Positions 23,817-36,797 are shown, counted from the stretch's first letter. The stretch: 64,000 nt of DNA from Siphonodentalium dalli (GCA_032622095.1 CP136062.1:197291887-197355886); one strand, 5' to 3'. A program made the numbers and translations. Notes: generated by a model not told the origin, from the sequence alone.

Positions 23817-25173
23817 GGTCAAACAAATGACAATAACATACTGTTTATGCGATATTTCTTATACGGACAAAGTCTATCTACATTTTGATGTTCTTTCTGT
23901 TTGTGGCGGTTTTTGACGGGTGGAGATATTTTCACAGGATACCCACCGCCAAGGCTAACCGTGTCTTTAATCTAATAGTTTGGAGATGTTGCTTAGTTTG
24001 TGTACGATTAAGTTTTTTAAAAATTGCCATGTCTAGCAATGATGCAACATTCGATCTCTGTCACCTCAGAGCGCCACCCAATGAACAACTATAGCACTCC
24101 TGCTAGCACTCGTGCTATATGTGGTTAAAATGCACGCAATTAGCACACATCACATCTTTTACTTGTTATACTACATGTACCTAACATAAGATGTGTTGGT
24201 AACATCGAATACGCTATTCCTGAATATAATCCTCAGAGCTGTCGGTGCTCGGATTAATAATTCCTTGGGCGTCCCGATTCCCACAAATTTCCATAAAAGA
24301 GTATCTATTAGCCTAATTCTTCTATACGGAACTCGATGTCGTCGAGTTCAGAAATGTCGATTCTACGCATTGATATTTTGAATTGTACATTACCCTGCCC
24401 ATCGATCAGTGATAATGGTGTAATCCTTCTTCCGCCATCTAATAACTTTATTAGTTAGGAATATACACAACAAGGTTCTTTCAGTTGATATTTAATACGG
24501 AATGGCTTATTTAATAAGTACATCTTTTGAAGGAATGTCCAATATAGAAGATAAACAGAAGGGGACTCGGTCCAAAAAATCAACCCAACCTATATCCCAA
24601 GCTATTGTGGACAGAGACTTGGTCACGGAGATGCCGATATTCGGTGTTCGGTGGAAGTCTGTGACAGAAACATTTTCATAGAATTTGGTGCACCATTGTC
24701 ATCGTCTCAACAAGTTACCCATGTGGACCCCTTTAGAGCCAAGAATCAAGTGTTTATTTTGGGTGATGATATCGCTATACGACACATGCAGCATTCCATT
24801 TCAGAATGTTCAGAGATTTATTAAAAAGGTCAACCACTCTCACCTGAAGACAAGACCACAACAAATGACAAATGTGTGATAATACCATGAATATTGATAC
24901 ACATAAATCTCTTTTTGGAGGCATCAGATTGACACTGATGAGTTGTTCTCGCGGGGGTTTGATTGAGAGAATTTTCTCTTCGCTCTTTTTGTGGAAGTGA
25001 ATTTGAAATCACATCTGGGACATTTTTTCATTGGCACAATCGATTTCCTGATGTCAAACAGCAAGTGTCTTAGCGATGGTTGAATGAACCAAATGGATAC
25101 TTGAACCATGTGTGAGTCGTCACCATGGGCCTGGCCGAGCCGAGGCTCATTCCCAGATGTTCGGAATCAGGCC
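23817..25173. other. No recognised feature
   Basis: No coding or repeat signal that I can support. Confidence 0.4.
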
Positions 25174-26085
25174 CTAGAAACCGAAGATTCTTGAATGTTA
25201 CACAAACCAGAACGGAGTGTTGTTATCTGTTATGCGAACATTGGCGCATTGGTGTCATCCTTTCTCTTCACGAATCTATTATGCGAACATTGGCGCATTA
25301 TACTTACGTGTCAGTGTCAGCTCTAGAAACCAAAGATTCTTGAATGTTACACAAACCAGAACGGAGTGTTGTTATCTGTTATGCGAACATTGGCGCATTG
25401 GTGTCATCCTTTCTCTTCACGAATCTATTATGCGAACATTGGCGCATTATACTTACGTGTCAGCCTTTTCTTCACGAAGAGCGCACTGTTTTCTTTTGGA
25501 CGTCAGTACACTTGGTGTCAGTTAAGTGCACAGCAAGTATTTATTTTGCTACTCAGTACGAAATCGCTGGCGCCTATTTCTCTCACGTTCACATGAACAC
25601 AGCTTGATTTAAACGAACATGGCTCATTTGAATCCGAAAAGTATGATTACTTAATTTGGAAGGAGAGATAAAAGAAGTCGATATATTCTACTGTAATGTG
25701 TGTATAAAGCTTAGCCTGAACATTGGCATAAATGTGCCGATCTATAGGATTTGTTTTCTCGGTAAACTATATATCCTTGGTGACAGTTAAGTTAACATAA
25801 ACTCATTTCTGTTGGGGTTTAGTACACGAACATTGGCCCAATGTTGCCAGTTTATCTCTTCACAAAGAGCTGTTACATTCTCGACATTAGTACAGTGTAT
25901 TATCTTGGTGTCAATTACGTAAACATGAACTCATTTATGTTGGGGTTTAGTACACGAACATTGGCGCATTGTTATCAGTTGATCTGTTCACGAAGAGCAC
26001 ACAGTTACATTCTCAGTACACTGTATATTGTCATTGGTGTCAGTTAAGTACACACGAACTCACTTATGTTGGGGTTTAGTATATG
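25174..26085. repeat. Tandem repeats with CGAACATTGGCGCAT core
   Basis: Two nearly identical 149-bp units (25174-25322 and 25323-25471) each contain ATGCGAACATTGGCGCATT twice. Downstream units are looser, with a period of about 127 bp (GTTGGGGTTTAGTACACGAAC near 25812 and 25939, and a partial near 26068). The core TGCGAACATTGGCGCA is a near-palindrome. Open frames through the units exist only because the unit repeats. Confidence 0.85.
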
Positions 26086-26193
26086 TCGCATACTTACTCA
26101 GATGTTCACACAGAAGAAACTTGCTGCTTAAGTTATCGTATATGCCTTACATGAAGCTCAAAAATATATCTACGACGTTTGGAAGGAGGGATA

Positions 26194-26604
26194 CAGTACC
26201 AGCCAAAAGAAGTGGTATATTAAGCGCGCTATTTTCGCGCCCAATATCGCAATAATATAGCAAGTGGAAAGGCTTATAAGCTCACCGCTTGTGATATTAT
26301 TGCAATATTTTGCGCTTAATATCGCAATATTTCGCGCTTAATATTGCGATATAGCGTGCTTAATATTGCGATATCTTGCGCTCAAAAGTGTGACATTTAA
26401 TGCATCTATTGTTTGGCATAAATAGAGACAATTTTAGATTTGTATATAATTATAATTGTAAATGCTTTATGTACTCTATATGTACACTTTTTGCACAGTA
26501 TTTATCTAATATAAATATAACACTAACGGGTCTGTATGAAAGTTTGTCGCGCTCAATATTGCGACAATGCGCGCTTAAATATCGCTATATTCTGCGCTCA
26601 ATAT
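26194..26604 (-). mobile_element. Tc1/mariner-type MITE, truncated copy
   Basis: After a TA dinucleotide (26192-26193) the terminus reads CAGTACCAGCCAAAAGAAGT, matching the CAGTACCAG(T/C)CAAAAG start of many Tc1-like elements. The interior is packed with CGCAATATT / AATATTGCG and GCGCTTAAT motifs. It is the reverse complement of the right part of the 57-kb copy, and its other end is missing, so it is truncated near 26604. Confidence 0.75.
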
Positions 26605-27015
26605 AATTGGAAAAAATTAATTAATTTTGCGTAACACAAATAGCCAAATAGAGCAATGAATGAGAAATATAAAATGTTAAGTGGAGAAAGTTCAGATTGG
26701 AAGGATGTGAACTATAATATGTCACGGGTAAATTGTTGTGTTTTTGATGGGCGTCTTGGTGAGATATAGTCTATAACGACAGGAAGGAGGGTTGATGAAA
26801 GCAGAAGAGGGAGACACGGAAAAGAGTATATATATGTACACATATTGCCTGCCTTGGGGTGAAATGGCGACAATTATTTTCCAGAAGTGGTGTCCCGAGG
26901 CCGAGGTCAACAGTTATGCTTGCTGTTCAGAAGACACCATGACAGTAAGACGGGCGATATGTGTTTTATTATATAAATGTACTACATGTAGCTGAAACAT
27001 GCTTCCCTCTGGATC

Positions 27016-27342
27016 CTTTATTCGGCGTCGGAGGGGCACGCGGCCCCTGTGTGTCATTCCCATGCACACATGACATACAGATCCTACTCAATATATCCTC
27101 GTGCAGAAAGGGTCATATTGGACCTAAATATTGACATTGATTCATATTGGACTAATTTGATTCTGAAAAAAATGGCGCGGGCCAAAGTGAAAGCACACAT
27201 ATAAAAAGCATAATCTGAGCTGCAACATAACGCCGCTATAACCTCCCCCGGGTTACCCGGGTTACCACAACAAATTTGGTTGAAATCGGACCGGCAGTCC
27301 TGGAGAAAAATCCGGACAGACAGACAGACAGACATACATATG
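27016..27342. repeat. Dispersed repeat E, copy 1
   Basis: It starts CTTTATTCGGCGTCGGAGGG and ends with AATTTGGTTGAAATCGGACC, then GGAGAAAAATCCGGACAGACAG. A diverged copy with the same two end blocks lies at 51447-51787. The CAGACAGACAG tail is also seen at the end of the 145-bp array at 3350-3390. No coding capacity. Confidence 0.6.
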
Positions 27343-28454
27343 AAGTGGTTCGAAGACTAAAGGTCGGTCGATACACGTGCATCGCTTGTGACAATTCTCG
27401 ACTCGCGCCAATCGTGACATGTCAGCAAGCACAATTCTGTCCTCGGGTCAGCAAGCGTGTAATGGCAATAGTTCGCTTGCCGGGAAATATTATAGCAAGA
27501 ACTTACTCTCTGGCACGTGATCGCGCTTCGTCCGATCAAAAGACAGTATGGTCAGCTGCGAACTCTACGTATACATATTATTAATATAAAGTAGTGAACG
27601 TGAGTTTGATGTTACATATTTGTAATGCTGCTCGGAGAGGGTCTTCACTGTCTAAATTTATGTGGGTCCTTAACTACATATTATGGACTTGTTCGGTGTG
27701 TAAAACTGATATAAGTTAATACCCATGCACTATACCAACCTTGGGAATGTAGCATTCTACTAACATCGCCGAAAATCTCAAAGAAATCGTCCATACCACT
27801 CTATAGAAAACATCGTCTGAACTACGCTCAATTGTAAATTTTTACTTCTCGGTTCGGGACGCAACTATCGGCGATAAACTGACGCCAACGATTTCGCCAC
27901 CGACATGCAGTCATTGCATTTAATTTATATATATGAATGGCGGTATGTGCTGTCAGTTTGGATTAATATTCGTAAAAATAACTATAACCTGTCAAAACTT
28001 CAAAAAGTTCCAAGGTTTTGTACTGGTGGAATATGATCTCTATGGGCGTTAGACAGAGTTCAGATTCATGGCATGATCTATCTCCAATATCAGATAACTG
28101 TGTGTTTCCGAGCGTACATTTTGGCGGAAAGTAGTGCGGAGTCCGATAGGGCAGAATGATTTACGGACTTAAGCCCACACGATGTCTTAAAATAATGTTA
28201 TTGCTTGCGACACCTTCGCATGCTGTGTGAATTGGAATTCGGTGGATTCAAGTGGTGATTACGATTTTCGTGAATGTAAATGGGACTTTCACCAGAGCAC
28301 GAATACAGCAATGCATTCAGCACGCACATTGACACATCCGCGTTTAATCTGGTTTAATAGTCATGACGCTGGTCTAAATGATTGATGCTGACCAGCGGAT
28401 GCTACTGTGTAAATTGTCAAACATGCTCTGCTGGTGGTAATATGATGTAAGTCT
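27343..28454. other. No recognised feature
   Basis: A 19-bp match AAACATCGTCTGAACTA is shared between about 27807 and about 31174. I cannot assign it. Confidence 0.4.
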
Positions 28455-28672
28455 GAGTTTAGTGTGCCTGTCATTTGCAGAATGAGGTCCCCAGAGAGTG
28501 AAGTTAGTGACACTACCCCGCATAGCGGGCTAGCATCACCAAATTCACCATTTAGGGGGCCTCATTCTGCTTAAGGCCTTAGCAGAATTAGGTCCCCAGA
28601 TGGTGCATTTATTGATGCTACCCCGGAATAGCGTCACTAAATTCACCCTCTGGGACCTCATTCTGCAAATGA
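28455..28672. repeat. Two tandem ~88-bp palindromes (GCAGAATGAGGTCCCC ends)
   Basis: GCAGAATGAGGTCCCCAGAG opens at 28478 and its complement (GGCCTCATTCTGC) closes near 28571. After TTAAGGCCTTA a second palindrome runs to GGGACCTCATTCTGC at about 28668. Each has a GCTACCCCG...TAGCG apex. The 43 bp ending in CCCCAGAG (28454-28496) recurs identically at about 52439-52481 inside another inverted repeat. Confidence 0.8.
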
Positions 28673-28821
28673 TTTCTTGGTTTACATGCATAACAATTAT
28701 GGAGATTTCAGGTCATTTTTATTTGGGATAAACTCTTAACAAATAATTCAAAACATGTTAAAATATGTTCAGGTATCAACATGCATGAGCCGAAATAATC
28801 CCTATACACGATGGCATTTAA

Positions 28822-29163
28822 CCCTTTACCCAACAGAAGGGCCCTGTGCCAATGCATTCTCTTATATATGCGAGTCGACCATAGGTCGCCTCGCATATAT
28901 ACGAGAATGCATTGGCTTAACACATTAAAAATTATAAAATTGTTAAAGAATGCATTCTCTTATATATGCGAGGCGACCTATGGTCGACTCGCATATATAA
29001 GAGAATGCATTGACACAGGGCATAACTGTAACCATCACAATGTGGTCAATGAGCCGGTTCCAATGATATCCATATTTGTATGGTTTTATTGAGACAGACC
29101 CAAGATAATTTAGGCTGTTGCAGCTTTATTTGGCCGTTTTTGGCCGGTTTGTTGGGTAAAGGG
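28822..29163 (+). mobile_element. TTAA-flanked MITE, family A copy 3 (internal deletion)
   Basis: TTAA at 28818-28821 and 29164-29167; 342 bp. It is collinear with copies 1, 2 and 5 but lacks about 40 bp of the spacer: the sequence jumps from the AATGCA of the spacer to the AATGCA at the foot of hairpin 2, so the deletion used a 6-bp direct repeat and removed the foot GCC. Hairpin 1 is at 28848-28916 and hairpin 2 at about 28949-29013. Confidence 0.9.
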
Positions 29164-29167
29164 TTAA

Positions 29168-31741
29168 CATTAACCTTTTTTCGGCATCGCGTTGTTCAAC
29201 ATCACAGCTATAAAACAATCAAAATTACAACGTCAAAGCAGGCCCGATTAACCCTCTCTATACTAAATGGATTCTCCCACTCGGTTATAAACTTATATAT
29301 TGGAATAGTCTATTATTCATTTGGAGAGATGTCAAGGGAATATTAGCAGACGACAACCTAGCGAAAAGATAGTGCAAACAATCATATTCACTGGTGAGAA
29401 TAAAATGTTTTAATAATAATTTATTATAACTTATTATCTGAACGTTTCCTAAGAGAACTACTCATCAGTGAGTATTTAGTATAGAGAAGGTTTAACAGGG
29501 TTGATCAAGACAGCCTTCCCACAAGGATGTTGTCAGATTGACGTATAACATAATAGAACTAGTAAAGTTAAATTAGGCGATGTTTGTGATGATTTTATGA
29601 TCAATCTTTGGCATGGCGTTTTCCATACTGAAGATTTGTGAAGTGACTATTTCGTCGGAGGCTCTGACTTCAGCTTTGAAGATAACTAGAACGTGTTCGA
29701 TATAGGCGCCACACGTAAACATCTCGTCTCGCATGCTTGTCATCAAATGCACAGCCGACCTTCTGGGTTGGGGTTAATTTCGGGACTAATGTGCGAACTT
29801 TAACTACGAAGTTCTTAAACTATTTAGAACAATAATTGTGCCAACTAATTCGTAATACTCTTGAAATGTCTAACATATCAAATTAGTGGCACCAATTTAA
29901 AAGTCCCCCCACGACAGAGAGGTGCTGAAAAAGATCCTGGTGAAATCATCGTCGGAAGGAAGATTCGCATCTGTTCATTTAATTTAAGCATATGTAAACA
30001 CAATTTGAGACGGGTCTTCGTGCACTGGGAAGCATTGGAGCGCTCTGTGTCTGCGGTAAATTCAAATTGGCAGGCTTGATATGCAATTCGTTCTCTGGAA
30101 TCATTGTTCTTATGGCTATATGAATGTTTTGACAGGATTATTATTCTAAAATCTTTAAGACATAATTCACCAGACATGTTCCCCACGGGGACTCTATCAT
30201 GCAATTGTTAATCGTGCAATAACGCGACATTGCATCGTTCTAATACGATTGAAGACATATTCTATTATAACGAAAGTTGTCATTTCAATGTGACCGATAT
30301 CCATCAAAAACTAATGTCATGAAGATGTGCGTGGCAAATTTGTCCCTGTGTGAACATATCGTTCTAGAGGGAATGTACAATTGATGTTTTCGATTCGTTG
30401 ATGTCTGGGTCCGGATTTCTAATGACTGTGCACAGAGTTATCAATTTGATACAAAAACTCTTTTGAGACACAATGTCATACACGAACATTTGAAACGAAT
30501 ACAACTTCCAAAGGTTCAGACAGGTGCTCCAGTCGTCTCGGTTAGCGGAACACCGATTCTTTTAATTCGCAATATGTCAGCAATGTTCGATTTTGTTTTT
30601 AGCGCTGCGTTCTTCAAAAGAATGAAATCGATACACGAATTATTCAGATCGAACTTGATATCCTTTTGTAAATTCCCAACAAGCCAAACGCGACACTGCT
30701 AGTTCTCTATCACTAAGATATATTGTCTGATATATCAGATCCAATTACATCCATGATATCGAACTAGCCCCTCTCATACCAAATTCATCATGCTGTTTCT
30801 TTCGGAACTCGCATATCTGTCAGAAGTTTATCCTTTGCAGAACAAAAACGAACATTGAGTTTCATCTAGTTAGTGCGACCGAACTTGACGTTTTTGTTTC
30901 ATGCAACGTTACTGATTCGCAAACGAATGGTGTAGAAACATAGGCAGAATCAGCTCGTGCACAAGTACCTCGATATACAGTGGTGCTAAACCCGATTTTA
31001 ATTGATCTCGCTCGTATTAGTTAATTTCAAAAAGTTTATAGCCACATTAAAGACATTACGTACTTAGTTCACAACACCAAACTGATATTTTACGACACAG
31101 CCACTACATGCATTCATAATTCAAATATTTTACTCTCAAAATATTCAACAACGTCGACTGTGCCGTTTCGTAAAACATCGTCTGAACTATGGAACATTGT
31201 AAACAAACAGTCCGCCGTTCTTCCCGAACAAATCATCGATAAACAAACGAACAAATCATCGATAAACAAACGAACACTTTTTGAAAACGAGAGTCACTTG
31301 TTTAATTTATACGAAAGAATGGCATTCATTGCTGACAATTTTGATACACAATTTATTGAAATACCTCTTTGAGCAAGGTTATTGGATGTGATCCGCAACA
31401 GAGTGTTTCAAATCACTGTAATGACACACAACGTAATTTCTATAAATAAGCCCCTTTTAGCCAGCTGACAGTTGCCTTGTTACTGAGTTATCTGTAAAGT
31501 TCTATCGTATAGTAATCAAACTGATACGTCAATACTCAACATTCAATTTCATATACCTAGTGCGCCCAAATTTCTTTTGTTTCACGCGAAATAACCGATT
31601 TACTAATTCGTTCTGTATGGCCCTGTGTGAAATAACCTTATGTGCTTGTACACCTTAGCTACATGAATATAAATCGTCTTGATTTTTCTATGAACTTTTG
31701 TGTTGCTAATATGTCAGATCCATCCAGAGAAGTCACTCTTC
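29168..31741. other. No recognised gene
   Basis: Open frames up to 108 codons on both strands show no domain. There are no strong repeats apart from the 19-bp match near 31174. Confidence 0.4.
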
Positions 31742-31745
31742 ATAT

Positions 31746-31771
31746 AGATAAGATAAGATAAGATAAGATAG
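31746..31771 (-). repeat. (TTATC)n 3' tail of the LINE
   Basis: On the minus strand the sequence reads TTGCAATAAACTATC followed by TTATC units. Short-period tails are common at CR1/L2-type LINE 3' ends. Confidence 0.8.
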
Positions 31772-34114
31772 TTTATTGCAATACACCAGTGCAGGCAGTT
31801 GCAAATAACATAAATTACAAGTAAACTAAACATAATACATAATATATGTGCATATAACAGTAAAAAAAAGAAGCTATAACTATATCCTACATACGATTCT
31901 TAATTAAATATAAATTTCCCACAACTTTCATTCCCCATATTTATATCTGTTCTCCTTTGGACGAATAACCGGATCATGTTGCACACGGAATTCATAATTA
32001 CTTTGTCTTCATTTTTCATTATAAAAATGAATTTATCATCATCGTTCATATTTGTAAAGTGTATGTTATTAGTGCTAGTAACATCAAATAATTCTTTCCT
32101 GAAGTCAGTGTACGCCCGCATTCAATTATGAAATGTTTTTCAGTTCCAATTTGTTTTCTATCACAAATGAGACACATTCTGTCTTTTAATAACGTCTTTG
32201 GCTGTGTGTGTCGGCCTTTTTCTATAGCTAATATATGATTGCTAACACCCAGTCGGGTGAATATTTCTCTTGCCGTTGGTGATCGGACATGTATGAGGTA
32301 TGATTCTATTTCATATTTGTCTTTGAATGTTCTATATGTGCGTAGTTTATTAGCACCATTCTTTTTGTCGTCATCGAATATATCTTTTTTGAAATGATTT
32401 ACATGTTTTGATTTTAGTCTCTCAATTCTAACTTTGTCGGTGAATCCTATCGTTTTATTAGACTGTGATATGTTGATACCGCTTTTCGCAGGATGTGTGT
32501 CCCACGTTGGAAGATTACATAATAGAGATTCTGTGAAAGAATCATGTATTATATTTCCCGGTTGTGCAAAACGAAGTTTATTTAGATATTTGAATATATT
32601 TCCGATGGCATTAATTGCTATGGGGTATCGACCTAGTTCAGCCCTCGAAGCATGATTTGACGCTTTTCTATTGAGTTGTAGTATAGTTTTACAGAACTTT
32701 AAATGTGTCTGCTCAAGAGGGTAGTTATCGACAAACGGAAATTTCAACTCAGCAGCCCATATTTCACAACCATACAACAGAATAGGCATTATTAATTTGT
32801 CAAACAATTTACATTTAGTACGGAGAGACAATTCTGTCTGTGAATTCAATGAATTCGTCATGAAATACATAGGCTTTGAAGCTCGCCCGCTCAAGTTTTC
32901 ACAAGCTCTCTCCATTTTACCATCAAAACTGAAAATGAGACACAAGTATATATATTCTTCGACTACTTCTAACAACTCACCATTTATATAAAACTTATTA
33001 TCCACATGCAACTTCCGTTTATTTGGCTTAAATATCATGCATTTTGATTTGTCTGAATTAACCGTTAGATTATTATTATAAGTATATTTTTGCAACTCAT
33101 TCAAAGAAAGACAGTAAAACGAGATCATCAGCAAAAAGTAAGTGACTAATCGGGCGATTGTTTATGTAGCACGGATGGCCCATGGTATTGAATTGTCTGC
33201 CAATATCGTCAATGAACATTTTGAAAAGGGTGGGCGACAACGAATATCCTTGCCGTACTCCTATGTTCGATAGCAATGGGGGACCAAATCCTGCTGACGT
33301 TTTAACGGAATAAAAACTCGACTTATAAATGGACTGTATAATCGAGAATACCGAACCGTTAACACCAATACCTTGAAGTTTTGTTAATAAAATAGATTTA
33401 TCAACGGAATCGAATGCTTTCTTGAAGTCTACAAAAGCAGTATATAGAGGTCGTTTCTGCCCTTTGTTTCTTATTCACTAACGTACGCAAGACGAACGCA
33501 CTGTCGATTGTACTGCGATTGTTTCTAAATCCGAATTGATTATCACTTATAAGTTTGTTTGTTTCTAAAAGGTTGTCGATTTTAGAGTTAATAATTTTAT
33601 TAAACAGTTTTCCAACATTACTACTCAGGGCAATTGGCCTGTAATTGTTTGGATCATGTCTGTTTCCTTTCTTATATAATGTTTTGATGAATGAATGACT
33701 CCAGCATAATGGATAATGTCCTGACTTCAAGACATGGTTGAAAAGTCTTGTCACGTCATCTATTACCAACGGAATTATTGTCTTTAGTAATTCATTCGGA
33801 ATATTATCTAAGCCTGTGGCTTTGCTGTTTTTCAATTGCCTTAATGCCTCAAGTACTTCCGTGGCAGTTATGTCACAATTATTAAGATCTATTAGTAATT
33901 CACTCTGACTTTCGGCGAGATATTGAAAATTTGTTTCAGGTGTATCGCGACAGAGTAATTGGTCGAAACAATCAACAGCTTCATCAGGGTGAAGGTCATC
34001 AGATTTTTCTTGTGCTTTGTTCACTCGCAAGCTTTTGATTTTATTATATACTTGCCCATGAATTATAAGGTTATAGCAGTGAGATATAAGTGATATCCCA
34101 CTAGTGAGATTAAT

Positions 34115-34268
34115 ATTATCCATCATGACCTGGGGTGTGGGATGGAAAAATCTCACCCGAGGGGCCAGATATTTGGGCCGGACACGAGGCTTGCCGAGTG
34201 TCCGGACCAAATATCTGGCCCCGAGGGTGAGATTTTTCCATCCCACACCCCAGGTCATGATGGATAAT
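34115..34268. mobile_element. 154-bp fold-back element inside the LINE
   Basis: ATTATCCATCATGACCTGGG at the left end is matched by its exact complement at the right. The arms stay paired through AATCTCACCC, GGGGCCAGATATTTGG and an inner CCGGACAC/GTGTCCGG. The host LINE reading frame on the minus strand (..EALGLGEK / NINLTSG..) is split by it but stays open through it. The ends plus AT may be a short target duplication. It is non-coding. Confidence 0.85.
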
Positions 34269-34432
34269 TTTTCTCCCAACCCAAGAGCCTCATTCCGATT
34301 TTTTGTTTTATACCAATCTTTGGCACATTCCAGTAGCTTCGTAACGGTATATCTGGGGAGAAATCTGATGCGATATTCGTGATTAACTGGGATGATTTCG
34401 GTATATACCAAAGGTATATACGATAAAAACAA

Positions 34433-35323
34433 AGCGCGTTACCCGTGCGCGCAGGGTTAATACGTTAGAGTGAAATCGACATGGTCAATATTGTGAAAAC
34501 GACACGGACACGTCACATCATTGCACCTGCATAAATTCCGAGAAACGCGCATATTGATATGAAGTATATACAACTGGACTAACCGTGTTTGTCATCGGAA
34601 ATGACCATATCGATACCATTTGAAAAGGAAACATGTGAATATATGATAGACAAATGTTAGTTAGACGCGTTCGACGATGACAACTGTTCGAATGTGGAAT
34701 TATTTCGTTCGTCATTTGTGAAGCGGCTATTGTTTACCTGTTACGAAATGTGCCAGTTTCGCTTGGGGGTCTTCCGTTTTATGGAATATGTTCACAAATT
34801 AGTCGTTTATATTTCATGTTATATATGTAACTCTGTGTCTGCAAGTGAGGTTATGTTGAAGGTTTTTCGTGATTAACAGTTGAGGCTTATCTCCATTTGT
34901 ATTAGCGTCCACGAATTCGTCCGTATTTATTTACTTGAAACGTGAAGCGTAACTGGTTGGTCGCCATTGTTTTGATCTGTTTTAGTTCACACAAAACGTG
35001 ATGACGGATTGTTAAATTAGTTCCGGCTCTTAATTAAATAGGTAAAGCAGTCACGTGGGTGGTGTGAGATAGATGGTCACGTGTTATGTGAGACAGGGAA
35101 ATCTCACCCAGCTATCTCACACTGGCTGCCTGTGCTAAAGTGTGTAGGGGGTGGGAGAAATCGGTATCTCACTGGTATTATTGCGCCTGAATGAACCGGA
35201 CTACAAAGTCGAAATAACCGGAATTTACTCTCACTTCGCGTTTAGAGTTGTTGCCCACCTGGAAATGCCAAGGTCGTTGCCAAGGTTTACTTCCGTTTGT
35301 TTTGGTAGTCTGTCGGAATAAAA
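34433..35323. other. Upstream flank of the recombinase pseudogene
   Basis: There is no gene. An 11-bp inverted repeat GTGTGAGATAG / CTATCTCACAC (35062-35072 and 35112-35122) encloses AAATCTCACCC, a block also found in the 34.1-kb fold-back. I do not see a convincing promoter. Confidence 0.5.
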
Positions 35324-36797
35324 ATGGCAATGCAAGATTTATGGATGGATACTTTGTCAGACGATGAACTGGAACAAATGTTCCTTGGCCATACTGCTGG
35401 CAATACAACACATGAAGCACCCACGGAGCCCGCTACTTCGACCGTGTCAGCCGTCGCTTCCCGATTCGTCGATGTTTTGCCCGGTGATGTCCAGGCGTTC
35501 AACACTGTTCAACGAGACACAACAAAATGTCAACACTGCTCGTAAAACGGCCTATGCTGTGAATTTGCTGCTGATATTTCTCAAAAGTAGCGAAACAGGG
35601 CAAATGGAATTTATTCCGCCGAAGGAGCTGTGTGAATACATGTGTAATTTTGTCATTTCCGTCAGAAAACAGGATGGATAAGAATATGAACCTGTGAGTT
35701 TACGAGCATTTCTATCATCATTTGATAGATATCTTAAGAGCAGAGACTATGCAGTTTCAATAATAAACGACATTCAGTTTTCGAAGCTAAAAATAACACT
35801 AAAGAACAAACAAAAACACTTAAAATCACAAGGTAAAGGCAACAAGCCGATGGCGGCGGATCCAATTTCTAACATGGATATAGACATCATGTACGAGAAA
35901 GGAGTTCTGGGACCTACAAATCCAAAGTCCCTTCACAATTCTATGTGGCTGGTGTGCGCCTTATATTTCGGAATGAGAACAGGAACCGAGACACGTGCAT
36001 TACGATGGGGAGATATTGAGGTAAAAGTTGACGAGATTGGTTATAAATACCTTGTTTGCAATTACAGCCAAGAGCGTAACACGAAAACGAGGACTGGCAG
36101 TAATCCACGAGACATTCGCCAAACCAAACCAGCGTATGCCTTGGATGATTCAACTCGTGATCCTGTTTCTCTCTACGAACTATATGAGGCTAAATTAACG
36201 ACCGATCTGTGCCAAGCTGACAGCCCCTTCTTCCTCGCTGTGAATCACCAAGGATGGATGCGCGGTGATTGGTATAAAAGGAACGTCCTTGGTGTTTTAT
36301 ACGGGATCATGAAGAATATGTTGGCAGATGCAGATATTGTAAGTGACAAGCGACTAACTCCATACAGCGTCAGGAAACACTTAGTTCAGACCCTGAATGA
36401 TAAAGGAATTCCACCGACACAGATTGCGCAGATTTCCGGACACAAAAATGTTAATTTCTTAAATAATTATTCCAGGATCAATGACGAACAGTCAAAAACA
36501 ATTTCTACAATTCTCTCTAACAAACAACCAAGCAGAAAATCTTCAACCGTAACCCGTGAAATGGACATTTTGTTCAAAGAAAACACCAGCTTGAGTTCAG
36601 TTTTCTCCGGAAATACATTTCATGGTCGTGTAAATGTAAATTTTAATGCTTCTCAGAGTAGAAAGTTCACTAGTAGTAATGAAATGAATCTGTTCTGCAT
36701 GCAAGGACCGAAATCACCTGTTAACAACTATGATGGTCAGCGTTAGCCTTTCAAAAGGATCAGAGTTATCGAGAGTGACAGCGAAAACAGTCAATGA
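35324..36797 (+). pseudogene. DUF3504 (Crypton-type) tyrosine-recombinase-like gene, broken
   Basis: Proteins of this kind derive from Crypton tyrosine-recombinase transposons and are expanded in many invertebrates; they would cut and join DNA through a catalytic tyrosine. The start ATG at 35324 has a good context (A at -3, G at +4). Three lesions break the frame: a one-base frameshift near 35510, TAA at 35682-35684 and TAG at 36744-36746. The frame then continues as KRIRVIESDSENSQ to TGA at 36795-36797. The C-terminal segment from 35694 (residues 1-350) has YFGMRTGTETRALRWGD (Arg95), YSVRK (Arg227), GHKN (His250) and NNYS (Tyr259). The first His of the usual H-x-x-R motif is Tyr (codon TAC at 36363-36365). 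With the lesions and this change it is unlikely to be active. No introns are seen. Confidence 0.85.

Larger units (their letters stand above)
31742..34432 (-). pseudogene. Broken LINE (non-LTR retrotransposon) ORF2
   Basis: It reads on the minus strand from about 34395 to 31900, with a 3' end at 31742. RT motifs appear in order: NSKATGLDNIPNELLK, KKGNRHDPNNYRPIALSS, NQFGFRNNRSTIDSAFVL, FVDFKKAFDSV (about 33400-33440, other frame) and the catalytic FADD (codons at 33124-33135). The C-terminal half (32046-33110) ends in a cysteine-histidine motif CLICDRKQIGTEKHFIIEC (C-x2-C...H...C), as in many CR1-like LINE proteins. The last ~70 residues lie in a third frame (31900-32121). Frameshifts fall near 33450, 33105 and 32120. 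No endonuclease domain is seen, so the copy is 5' truncated. The 3' end has AATAAA followed by a (TTATC)n tail (31746-31771). A 154-bp fold-back element sits inside it at 34115-34268. It is not functional. Confidence 0.88.
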
